NCBI GenBank assembly: GCA_003224085.1
Contig: QHYK01000093.1
Location: 1-64,000 of the forward strand
Length of the DNA: 64,000 nt
DNA from: Acidobacteriota bacterium
GTDB taxonomy: Bacteria > Acidobacteriota > Terriglobia > Acidiferrales > UBA7541
Direction: 5' to 3'
A program made the position numbers and the translations under genes. Under the pieces are notes generated by a model, which had not been told where the DNA came from, ran no database searches, and saw nothing but the letters and a program-made list of their open reading frames with translations. This document shows, piece by piece, positions 15,355-23,649 of this stretch (within the stretch, counting starts at the first letter, position 1; the number at the start of each line of letters is the position of its first letter).

Positions 15355-17232
15355 ATGAGACAGTTCGACCGCGAAAACAAACTCATCCATCTTCCGGCGT
15401 TCAGCGCCGCAACGTGGGGCGCTCGCGTGTTGATGGCGATTGTAATTTGCGTGCTTGCGGCAGGCGCCTCCGTTGCCGACGGCAAGAAGCACAAGCTGTC
15501 TAAAGATCTCGACGCTCTGAAAGGCGGTCATAACGGCGCCACAGTGGACGTAATCATTCAATTCAACCAAACGCCGACCGCTGCCCATCACAAAAAGGTG
15601 CAAGACAAGGGTGGAGCCCTGAAGACGAAGCTAGACTTCATCAAGGGAGCCCATTATTCCGTCCCGGCTGGCTCGCTCGAGGCTTTGGAAAACGATCCCG
15701 ATGTTGCTTACATCTCGCCCAATCGTCCGCTCCGCGGCACCTCCACATCGACTCTCGACTACACTTCTGAAACCGTCAATGCGCCAGTGGCTTGGCAGCA
15801 GTGGGGTTTGGATGGCAGGGGCATCGGAGTGGCGGTTATTGACAGCGGCGTGACCGCGGTTGGCGATCTCTACTGGTGGAATCCTACCAATCAGACCTAC
15901 GGTTCGCGCGTTGTCTATAGTCAGAGCTTTGTACCCGGCACAACGGATACTTCGGACCAATATGGCCACGGAACGCATGTGGCCGGGATCATTGCGAGTG
16001 CGGGTTGGTTTTCCACCGGCGGGAACTTTACCCACACATTCAAAGGGATTGCGCCGAACGCAAACATCATTAACCTGAGAGTGCTAGATCAAAACGGCGC
16101 CGGCACCGACAGCAGCGTGATTGCGGCGATCCAGACCGCCATCAGCTTGAAATCTACGTACAACATTCGAGTGATCAACCTTTCCCTTGGCCGGCAGGTC
16201 CACGAGAGCTATACCCTCGATCCCCTCTGCCAAGCCGTCGAGGCGGCTTGGAATGCGGGCTTAGTGGTGGTTGCTGCGGCTGGCAACCAGGGGCGCAACG
16301 ACAGCGCGGGCACGGAAGGCTACGGCACCATCGCCGCTCCAGGCAACGATCCGTACGTCATCACGGTAGGCGCGATGAAGACGGCAGACACACCGACCCG
16401 CAGCGACGACACCATTGCCAGCTACAGCTCGAAAGGACCGACGGCTTACGACTTTGTCGTGAAACCCGACATCGTCGCGCCCGGAAATCAGGTCATCTCC
16501 ACTCTGGCGCCGAATGCGTCCCTACTGAGTGCTCCCACCGACGTTTATCTGAGCGAGTATTCCTCGTCCTCCTCCTCCTCGATGACCGCGAGCACTGGCT
16601 CGGGCGGCAACGGCAAGAACAATAAGAAGGACTCCACGTCAAGCCTCTCCACCATGACCACCAACACGATCTCGCCGTCTTATATGCGGTTGAGCGGTAC
16701 CAGCATGGCCACGCCGGTGGTCAGTGGCGCCGCCGTACTTCTGCTTCAGCAAAATCCGAACCTTACGCCGGATCAAGTCAAGGCCCGTTTGATGAAAACG
16801 GCCTCCAAGAACTTTCCTGCTTACAGTACAGTCGCGGACCCCACCACGGGCGTAACCTACACCGATTACTATGATATTTTCACGATCGGCGCCGGCTATC
16901 TGGACATCGCCGCTGCCCTCTCCAGCAGCGATCTGGCCGATGCTTCGGCTGTGTCTCCGGCCGCAGTCTTTGACCCCTCCACGCAAAGCGTCTATCTCGT
17001 TACTGGGCAGGGCGTTGTTTGGGGAGATTCTTCACCTTGGGCCACTTCGCTTGTTTGGGGCACAAACGTCTTCGTGAATGGAACTGCCGTGCTGTGGGGG
17101 AGCAGCGTTTGCTGGGGCACGAGCTCCAACGCGGGCTTCAGCGTCGTGTGGGGCACTGGGGTTGTCTGGGGCGACACCTCGAATCAGGCGACTTCCACAG
17201 CGTTGAGCATTTTGGTTGGCGGCGAGAAGTGA
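15355..17232 (+). CDS. Secreted S8 subtilisin-like protease with a degenerate VWG tail
   Basis: 625 residues from the ATG at 15355 (GGGAG eight bases upstream); an open frame runs further 5' through the operator region but is not coding. Layout: signal/anchor segment (WGARVLMAIVICVLAAGASV), prodomain (VDVIIQFNQTPT), S8 core with D163, H208 (GHGTHVAG) and S450 (LSGTSMATP). A Ser/Thr/Gly/Lys-rich insert at about 400-440, absent from the first subtilase, precedes the serine. The C-terminal tail carries VWG units (VVWGD, LVWGT, VLWGS, VCWGT, VVWGT) in diverged form with the same NVFV spacer. Probably an ancient tandem duplicate of the neighbouring protease. Confidence 0.9.
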   Translation: MRQFDRENKLIHLPAFSAATWGARVLMAIVICVLAAGASVADGKKHKLSKDLDALKGGHNGATVDVIIQFNQTPTAAHHKKVQDKGGALKTKLDFIKGAHYSVPAGSLEALENDPDVAYISPNRPLRGTSTSTLDYTSETVNAPVAWQQWGLDGRGIGVAVIDSGVTAVGDLYWWNPTNQTYGSRVVYSQSFVPGTTDTSDQYGHGTHVAGIIASAGWFSTGGNFTHTFKGIAPNANIINLRVLDQNGAGTDSSVIAAIQTAISLKSTYNIRVINLSLGRQVHESYTLDPLCQAVEAAWNAGLVVVAAAGNQGRNDSAGTEGYGTIAAPGNDPYVITVGAMKTADTPTRSDDTIASYSSKGPTAYDFVVKPDIVAPGNQVISTLAPNASLLSAPTDVYLSEYSSSSSSSMTASTGSGGNGKNNKKDSTSSLSTMTTNTISPSYMRLSGTSMATPVVSGAAVLLLQQNPNLTPDQVKARLMKTASKNFPAYSTVADPTTGVTYTDYYDIFTIGAGYLDIAAALSSSDLADASAVSPAAVFDPSTQSVYLVTGQGVVWGDSSPWATSLVWGTNVFVNGTAVLWGSSVCWGTSSNAGFSVVWGTGVVWGDTSNQATSTALSILVGGEK

Positions 17233-17268
17233 AGGCGTTGGCACCGATTGGCAGGCGGGGAACAGACA

Positions 17269-17997
17269 ATGCCCACTAAAGCCAAACTCTACATCTCGTG
17301 GATCGCCGCCGCCGGCCTCATCGTCTTGGTCGCGGGCTTGTCCCGCTGGCAGTCCACCGGACTCCGGCGTCTTCTCGCGTTCCTTTTCCTGGCGATGCTG
17401 CTCTCCACGCAAAAGATCCGTCTCCCGGGAATGAAAGGCACGATGTCACTCAGCTTCCCGTTCATCTTGGTCGGGATCGCAGACTTCGGCTTCGGCGAAA
17501 CACTTCTGCTCGGTTGCACCGCTGCGTTCGTGCAGACGCTGTGGCACGCCAAAACCCCGCCCAAACCGGAGCAGATCGTGTTCAACATGGCCACGTTGGT
17601 GCTGTCCGCTGGATGCGCGGACTGGCTCAGCCATGCGACACTGCGGCTAGTGCATCTTAATTCTCTCGTCCTGCTTCTTGCCTCTGCTTCTCTAATTTAT
17701 CTGCTCCTGAACACAGGCCTGGTTGCAGGAGTCATTTCGCTGGCGGAGGAAAAGCCTTTTCAGAGGGAATGGCTTCACTGCTTCTATTGGGCGTTTCCTT
17801 ATTTCCTGGTGGGCGCGGTTGCCGCCGGTCTGGTCAGCACATTGAACCAGTCCGGAAGCTGGGTCGCGGGGCTCTTGGTGCTGCCGCTGATCTATCTGTG
17901 CCATTTCTGGTATCAGATTCATGTCGAAAGAGCTGTCCGCGTGCAAGCCGCCGTCCCCGGTTCCGACGAGATTTCTGCGGTCCTCGTGCAAGACTGA
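17269..17997 (+). CDS. Integral membrane protein related to the sensor domain of the c-di-GMP enzyme
   Basis: 242 residues, about 7-8 membrane segments and no catalytic domain. It aligns with the N-terminal membrane region of the HD-GYP/GGDEF protein at 8874-11363: TKAKLYISWIAAAGLIVLV against TKAQLYIGITLLAGLLSLS, KIRLPGMKGTMSLSFPFILV against KVSLPGVHGTMSVIFLFILI, and LLNTGLVAGVISLAEEK against VLNTAPVACVISLTEQK. The ATG at 17269 follows GGCGGGGAACAGAC and matches the related protein's likely start. It lies 36 bp after the second subtilase, so they may be co-transcribed. Ligand and partner are unknown; a role in sensing or interaction with the c-di-GMP enzyme is inference. Confidence 0.75.
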   Translation: MPTKAKLYISWIAAAGLIVLVAGLSRWQSTGLRRLLAFLFLAMLLSTQKIRLPGMKGTMSLSFPFILVGIADFGFGETLLLGCTAAFVQTLWHAKTPPKPEQIVFNMATLVLSAGCADWLSHATLRLVHLNSLVLLLASASLIYLLLNTGLVAGVISLAEEKPFQREWLHCFYWAFPYFLVGAVAAGLVSTLNQSGSWVAGLLVLPLIYLCHFWYQIHVERAVRVQAAVPGSDEISAVLVQD

Positions 17998-18679
17998 CTG
18001 TTTGGTTTCTCAAGTCCCGACGAGGATGGCTACCCTTCAGTCTCGAAATCTGCACAGTGTGGCTGGTGTTATTTACGGCTGCGCTCGCTTCCGCCACGCT
18101 GCTTGTAGTGCGTCACTCGGCTCAGGCCCTAGTCCAAAGGCAAATCGAACAGGACGCCCGCAATGCGGTACTGACAATCCAGGCGTTCAACATCAGCGAG
18201 AGATGACGCTAAGCCGCAGGGCCGACCTGCTCGCGACTTTGGCATACGTGAGAAACGGAGACGCGACGACGATCAAGGATGCCAGCCAAAACCCGGGGCA
18301 GTTCGGCGAATGCGACCTGCTTGCGCTCGCGGACCGAAAAGGCAAGATTATCGCCCTGCAAACGACTACCTCAAGGCTTTCCATTGCTACCACCGAAAAA
18401 CTCCTTCGACGCTCATTCAAAGTGGGTAGTGGTCCCGGATGGTGGTTTGACGGCGGGCATCTTTTTCAGGTGGTGCTACAACCGTATTACGAGGATGAGC
18501 CAGGAAAAAGCCACCTCTTGGGCACAGTAGTTGTCGGGCGGGGGCTTGACGCTACGGGAGCGGGCAGGATCATTGCGCCGTGGGCGTTTACGGTGGCTGT
18601 CCGCGTTTCTTCAGAGACGGACTTGTTATCAGCTCCCTCCGCTCGAACTATCACAGAAACTTTTACTATGACACGCTGA
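17994..18679 (+). pseudogene. Membrane-anchored sensor-like protein, frameshifted
   Basis: Frame one gives a membrane anchor and a coiled segment (LEICTVWLVLFTAALASATL, ALVQRQIEQDARNAVLTIQA) and stops at 18204-18206. A second frame then continues with LSRRADLLATLAYVRNGDA, GECDLLALADRKGKIIAL and HLLGTVVVGRGLDA, the pattern of a periplasmic Cache-like domain of histidine kinases. One missing base near 18190-18205 joins them. No kinase or output domain follows. No good start codon was found; it abuts the membrane-protein gene. Either a decayed kinase fragment or a sequencing error plus truncation. Confidence 0.65.
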
Positions 18680-18732
18680 CTGCGGCGTTCAGCGTTGTGA
18701 TCCCCACTGTTTGACGGGGGGAAACTCCCCAT

Positions 18733-18758
18733 GAGGCCAAGCTTTCACCGTTGGCCTC
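18733..18758. other. Hairpin after the sensor-like pseudogene
   Basis: GAGGCCAA (18733-18740) and TTGGCCTC (18751-18758) form a perfect 8-bp stem with a 10-base loop. It is followed by an AT-rich stretch without a T-run, so only a weak terminator or processing site is suggested. 18680-18903 holds no gene. Confidence 0.4.
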
Positions 18759-18903
18759 TATATCTATAATTCGTTGCCGCCGTTTTTGCATCAATAGGAC
18801 TATCTCTCTAGGCGCATAGCTTGCCCATCGAACATTCACCTTTGACGCTCATAGGGGCGCGGGTTCGCTCCGGCAAAACTTCGTCACTTAGAGGGGTTCT
18901 TCG

Positions 18904-19108
18904 ATGAAAGCTGCTCCTTATGACATGTTCAGGAAAGACCTTCTCGGCACCCCTGTTTGGATGGAGGCTGTGCAAGACCTCGAAACGGCGAACTTTCGCG
19001 TAATGGAATTTAGCGGGCCGCTCGCCAGGTGAATATTTTGTTTTTTCCCAGGAAAGCAAAGAAATCGTAACCAATACTGCACCGCGCTCGTTTCCGTTAG
19101 CAATCTAG
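18904..19108 (+). pseudogene. Small acidobacterial-type conserved protein, frameshifted
   Basis: From the ATG at 18904: MKAAPYDMFRKDLLGTPVW, MEAVQDLETANFRVMEF, then a premature stop at 19030-19032. Dropping one T from the TTT at 19009-19011 restores ELAGRSPGEYFVFSQESKEI and runs to the stop at 19106-19108. That gives a 67-residue protein with the pattern (FRKD..G.PVW...V..LE.A......PGEYFVF) I recognise from many short acidobacterial proteins of unknown function. Function is not known. The break may be real or an error in a T run. Confidence 0.6.
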
Positions 19109-19338
19109 CTTCGTCTTCTATCGAATCGAAAACCTGATCTCATTTCATCTGTTTCAAATCTATCCCCGTGCTGCTTGGCCAGCCCACTTACGCACTGACA
19201 AATGGCTTCGCGTGCGGTGCCTTTTGGGGATATCAAAAAGATGTTGCCCCATTCGCACCTCGCAGGGGTGGATTCTCTTCTCCTTCAAAGCAATTCCCAT
19301 CAGACTAAAGGTTGAGAACTCATAGGAGTGATAGCTGC

Positions 19339-19695
19339 ATGGAATCTGGGAGTGGCAAACGCGCCAAAGAATCCGGTGTGCGTAACCGGCGATATTCCAT
19401 CCGCTATCCTCTCGCAGCCAACGTGGAGATGCTGGAACTGGAATCCGGGACTCGTGTGAGTGGGGTGACCTCAGATCTTTCTCTTGGAGGATGTTTTGTG
19501 TGTGCACGCAGCAACCTGGAGGCCGGCACCCGGGTCCGCGCAACACTCACGCACGAAGGCCAGAAAGCAAAGGTGCTCGCCGTGGTCCGTATGGTGAAGC
19601 CACATGTGGGGATGGGTCTCGAATTTCTGGACATGGATCCAGACTCCAATGCAACACTGCTGACCTGGATCGAAAATCTTCGCAAGCCGCAATGA
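19339..19695 (+). CDS. PilZ-domain protein
   Basis: 118 residues. The c-di-GMP binding signature is complete: RRYSIRYPLAANVEM (RxxxR) and SDLSLGGCFV (DxSxxG), followed by beta strands ending KPHVGMGLEFLDMD. The ATG at 19339 has AGGAG ten bases upstream. It is followed 31 bp later by a second PilZ gene in the same direction. A receptor for the second messenger produced by proteins such as the one at 8874. Confidence 0.85.
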   Translation: MESGSGKRAKESGVRNRRYSIRYPLAANVEMLELESGTRVSGVTSDLSLGGCFVCARSNLEAGTRVRATLTHEGQKAKVLAVVRMVKPHVGMGLEFLDMDPDSNATLLTWIENLRKPQ

Positions 19696-19726
19696 AACTT
19701 CTATCAGCTCCGGAGGTGCGCACGAC

Positions 19727-20053
19727 GTGACCGACGAGACCAGTCCTCCGAAGCGCAAATACGCGCGCATCTCACTGCCGAAGGGCATGCGGGTGGTTTG
19801 GCATGGCACCGATCTGCAACTTTTCTCGGGGGTGCGGACGCTCGGCATGGGAGGACTGTTCATTTCCGTCCCCGATCCACCACCAGTGGGCACGAAGCTG
19901 CGCCTTTCGTTTGAAGTGCCCCGCGGGAACGTGCACGCAGAGGCCATCGTGAGAAATATTGTCCCCGGCGATGGGATGGGTGTCGAGTTCACGAAGTTAG
20001 CGTTGAAAGACCGACTCTTGCTGGAGAAGTTGCTGAAGCGATTGTTACTGTGA
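19727..20053 (+). CDS. Atypical PilZ-domain protein
   Basis: 108 residues beginning at a GTG with CGGAGG ten bases upstream. It has RKYARISLPKGMRVVW (arginine motif) and VRTLGMGGLFISVPDPPP, in which the DxSxxG motif is replaced by TLGMGG. The end, DGMGVEFTKLALKDRLLLEKLL, is typical of PilZ proteins in this phylum. The altered motif may weaken or abolish c-di-GMP binding. Probably co-transcribed with the preceding PilZ gene. Confidence 0.75.
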   Translation: MTDETSPPKRKYARISLPKGMRVVWHGTDLQLFSGVRTLGMGGLFISVPDPPPVGTKLRLSFEVPRGNVHAEAIVRNIVPGDGMGVEFTKLALKDRLLLEKLLKRLLL

Positions 20054-20081
20054 CACAAAAAAGCCGGGCGCATCCCCGTTT

Positions 20082-20363
20082 CTATCTGTGCGCGCAGGGC
20101 CCGTCAACAGTCTGCGGATCAGACGTTCTCTGATTTTGCGGGCCCCCCGGGCTCGGGTGCTCGTGCTTCACGTTCAGGATGTAGTTCTGCACTTGGAAGG
20201 GAAGTTGGTTGGCGTAGCGATAGGGGCGTCGGCTCCGGTCGGTCAGCCCCTGAATGCCGCATTCCTGGTAGCGATCGAAGATCTTGTAGCCGATACGCAG
20301 AACTGAAAACCGCCGTACCATAGGCGCAGTACGATGCAACAGGTACTTACTTGAATCAAGCAT
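20082..20363 (-). pseudogene. Remnant of an IS481-like transposase
   Basis: The minus strand reads FDRYQECGIQGLTDRSRRPY and NQLPFQVQNYILNVKHEHPS, matching the N-terminal helix-turn-helix of IS481-type integrases (YK.LERYQ..G..GL.DRSR.P). After HPS the frame shifts; an adjacent frame gives KIRERLIRRL, the expected continuation. The DDE catalytic domain is missing. A degraded fragment with no detectable ends. Confidence 0.7.
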
Positions 20364-20440
20364 TCAGCGAATAAGAGCACGGTCCAAAATGCGCCTCACT
20401 GCAAGCTCGCCTTTTGCGTTTCCAGGAGTAGGATGAGGCG

Positions 20441-22248
20441 ATGATGAGCGCTCTCGAAAAGAAGGATCCGCACAGAAGACAGCAAACCGTTGCGCGGTTC
20501 CTGTTTGGAACTGTAGCCCTGGCCCTGTTCGTCCTTGTTCCCACTTCCTTCCTTTCAAGGTCCTATGTGGCTGCACAAGAGCCGAAGGCAGCGCAGACTA
20601 ACAACCCCGGCGGCCAAGCCACCCTCAAAACCACCGTGCGCCAAGTGTTGCTGGATGTCGTCGTAACTGACAGAAAAAACCATCCCGTTTCCGGCCTCCG
20701 CCAGGAAGATTTTTCTATTCTGGAAGACGGCGTGCCTCAGAACATCATTTTTTTTGAGCCCCACACGGCTTTTTCTGATGCATCAGCTCCGAAACTTTCG
20801 GAAGCGCCAGCCCTGCCGCCAAATACCTTCGTGAATACCTCCTCTGCGACCGACAAACTTCCACTGAACGTGCTGCTTTATGACCTACTGAACACTCCGC
20901 TCACCGATCAGCCTTTCGCGCGCCAAGAGATCGTCAAATTCCTGCGGAATCGGCCCGCTGGAAGCCGCTTTGCGATTTTCGTACTGGCGGACACGCTTCA
21001 CTTGGTGCAGGGATTTACCGACGACGAGCGCCAGCTCGTTGCGGCGATGCAGCGCAAGGAGGCCAACCCGCATTCCACTCTCTTTTATCAATCGTCGGCC
21101 GGACTTCAAGGTACATCCGCACAATTCGCAGGGAATCCTGCTCTCGGGAACGACGGGACCGCACAAGCGATGCTGGGCCGGTTACAAAACATGGAGCAGC
21201 TCACTAGGAGATTTTATCTGTCGCGCCGCGTGGAACAGACCCTTGCGGCTTTCGAGGAAATCGCGAGATTCTTGAGCGGCTTGCCCGGCCGGAAAAATCT
21301 GATTTGGCTTTCTGGTTCCTTCCCCGCGAATATTTTCCCGGGGACCGATCCATGGGCCCCTTTGGAGGCATCACGATCTACGATGCGTCTAACCCCGCGA
21401 CTTATCGCTCACCGGAAGACTTCCGCAGAGCGCACCAGAACTTCATTCTGGAGATTGCCGCCGAGCAGGCCACCATGGACCAGGTCGCCGACGACACCGG
21501 CGGCCATGCTTTCTATAACACCAACGGCCTGTCCGACGCGATTGCCACAAGTACAGAAGATGGCTCGAACTACTTCACGCTGGGCTATACGCCAAGCAAC
21601 ACAAAATTTGACGGCCGCCTCCGCAAAATCCGCGTCCAACTCTCTCACGGCGGTGACCACCTGGCCTACCGCCACAGCTATCTCGCCGACGACAGCGCCG
21701 TGGAGCAGAGTGCGGCCAACGCTGCGACGATGAGGCTTCAGGTGGCGCTACGGCGCGGGGCACCGTTGGCACAGGAGCTCTCCCTTCAGGCGCGCATCAC
21801 ACCGCAAGGGAGGGCCAAGGCGGCCACAAAGGAAGAGATCGCCCAGCTCGCTCAGTTTCCGGCGTACAACTCGCGAAAGAAGTGGGATGCCGTGAGAATT
21901 CAGCGCTACTCGCTCGAATATGCGATTGAAGGATCGCAAGTCGCCCTCGAGCCCGCCGAGGAGGGCGGTCTGCATGCCAAGTTCGAAATCCTGATTGGCG
22001 CCTACGACGAGGAAAACCGAACGATGTTCGGGTACCGGTCACCCCTCGAAAGGATGTATTTGGTGAAGAATGCCGACGAGGTCCTAAAGGGATCTTTTCA
22101 CTTGCGGCACATGGTGGAAATTCCAAGCGAAGCCGCTTGGCTGCGAGTGGCAGTGCGCGATGCCATTGGAGATCGCCTTGGCTCAGTCGAAATTCCCCTG
22201 CCGGTGGCCGTCAAGCTGCCTGTGAGAGCAAGCAGGATGCTGCGTTAG
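20441..22248 (+). pseudogene. Secreted VWFA-related (acidobacterial) domain protein, split by a frameshift
   Basis: The first frame starts at 20441 with a signal segment (FLFGTVALALFVLVPTSFLS), then TVRQVLLDVVVTDRKNHPVS, FSILEDGVPQ and LNVLLYDLLNTPL, the opening of the VWFA-related family common in Acidobacteriota. It continues to GRKNLIWLSGSFPANIFPG. Near 21350-21362 coherent coding moves to another frame (FGGITIYDASNPATYRSPED, DDTGGHAFYNTNGLSDAI, YFTLGYTPSNTKFDGRLRKI) and ends at 22248. The two halves make one ~600-residue protein with a one-base deletion. Function of the family is unknown. The good second half suggests a recent lesion or an assembly error. Confidence 0.85.
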
Positions 22249-22720
22249 ACCGTTATTGGGGCCCCAACCAGAATTTTGTCTCGTAATGCATGCCTTCGTT
22301 AGTTAGATCTTTTGGCGGCACGCATTCGTGCCGCACGGGGACATATTTCGTGGCAATAAGCAGAACGTTCAGGCCGGCAAGCGATTGCCTTGGGAGTCGA
22401 AGATTTCGGGGCCGCCGAAGAGGGGCTCACCAGTGAAAATTCTGGCGTTGCAGAAAACGCGTTCCGCCGCTTCGGCGGCGACAGGCCGTGTGGCGGTCAA
22501 CGAAAATGCGACTCCCAACAGAAGATATCCAGGAGACTTCCTCGGGCACCTTTCTCACTTCAAATTTTCCCGGCACTACGATTGATTCTCATTCATTGCT
22601 CCACACTCAACAACGGCTTCGCTTGTTGAAAAATCCAGAAGATTGGTAACATCAGGGCAATCAGATCAGGGCCAGTGAAACCGGTCGGAGCGATACTGCC
22701 AAAATCTAAACGAACATCCA
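22249..22720. other. Intergenic region with two palindromes
   Basis: 472 bp without a recognisable gene. TTGGGGCCCCAA (about 22256-22267) is a perfect 12-bp palindrome just after the VWFA gene; CCGCCG-CTT-CGGCGG (22464-22478) is a short hairpin. Neither has a T-run. Confidence 0.4.
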
Positions 22721-23551
22721 ATGAGGGAAAAGGCTAGGGCACGGGAAGACCATAAAAAACTTCTCCGATTTCTCACCGTGGGGCAAACGGCGCGGATTCT
22801 TGGCATTAGTCCATCCACTCTTCGCCTATGGGAAAGCGTTGGACTTGTCACGCCGGCACGCAGCTCGGGACGCTTTCGGTTGTACACACCCGAGCTCCTT
22901 GAGGTGCTGAAACGCATTAAGTATCTACATGACGTCAAAAGGCTCAACCTTCCTGGAATCAAAGAGGCCATGGCGCAAAATCTGCCGGCCAAAGCGAATA
23001 CGGATGGCCGTAAGGTCCCTGATTTCGGGCCCAAGCTGCGAAAACTTCGCAAGAGGCAGAGCCTGAGTTTGGCTGAAGCGGCAGAACGCGCGGGAGTCTC
23101 CGCCGGGTTCCTCAGTTCCGTCGAACTTTCACACGCCAAGCCTTCCGTGTCGACACTTTCGAGATTGGCCGCTGCCTACGGCACAACTGTTTTGGATCTG
23201 TATGAATTGCCAAAGCGGCCCGACCGCATCGTTCGTCCCGGAAAGCGACAATCCATTCAGACACAATCGGGAGTTCGGATGGAGCTGCTCTCAACAGGAA
23301 CGAAGATGCTCGAAACAATGTTGATGCGAGTTCCACCTGGAACCGGAAGCGACGGCGCGTACACGCACCAGGGCGAGGACTGGATCTACATGGTGAAAGG
23401 GGAATTAGAGATCTGGCTGGATGAAGCGGAATGTTATGTCCTCCATGAGAACGAGAGCTTTTGGTTCGAAAGCAACCGCGGACATCGCTGGTACAATCCT
23501 GGCAAAGAGGAAGTCCTTATGATCTGGGTCAACACTCCACCAACGTTCTGA
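22721..23551 (+). CDS. Three-domain regulator: MerR-type HTH, XRE-type HTH and cupin
   Basis: 276 residues. The N-terminus is a MerR-like winged helix (LTVGQTARILGISPSTLRLW, RLYTPELLEVLKRIKYLHDV, about 17-75). A second, Cro/C1-type helix-turn-helix follows (LRKLRKRQSLSLAEAAERAG, SSVELSHAKPSVSTLSRLA, about 105-165). The C-terminus is a cupin_2 sensor barrel (PPGTGSDGAYTHQGEDWIYM, LEIWLDEAECYVL, HRWYNPG; about 195-270). XRE-cupin regulators are common and sense small ligands; the extra MerR domain is unusual. It may read two DNA elements. The neighbouring TonB-dependent receptor gene is convergent, so the target is not obvious. Confidence 0.88.
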   Translation: MREKARAREDHKKLLRFLTVGQTARILGISPSTLRLWESVGLVTPARSSGRFRLYTPELLEVLKRIKYLHDVKRLNLPGIKEAMAQNLPAKANTDGRKVPDFGPKLRKLRKRQSLSLAEAAERAGVSAGFLSSVELSHAKPSVSTLSRLAAAYGTTVLDLYELPKRPDRIVRPGKRQSIQTQSGVRMELLSTGTKMLETMLMRVPPGTGSDGAYTHQGEDWIYMVKGELEIWLDEAECYVLHENESFWFESNRGHRWYNPGKEEVLMIWVNTPPTF

Positions 23552-23649
23552 CCCTGGCTCGGACGAACCACAATCGAAGTCTCCTCGGCTGCGTTGAGCT
23601 AAACTCTTCATCCCGAGCTAGGCATCATGCGCGAGGCGTTTAGCCACGA

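Noticed and set aside
17921-18203. Start of the sensor-like protein at 17921
   Set aside because: That frame in 17921-18190 overlaps the end of the membrane-protein gene and has a composition unlike protein; the neighbouring frame carries the membrane anchor, so a frameshift is the better explanation.
22256-22267. Terminator at the TTGGGGCCCCAA palindrome
   Set aside because: A palindrome without loop or T-run does not form a terminator.
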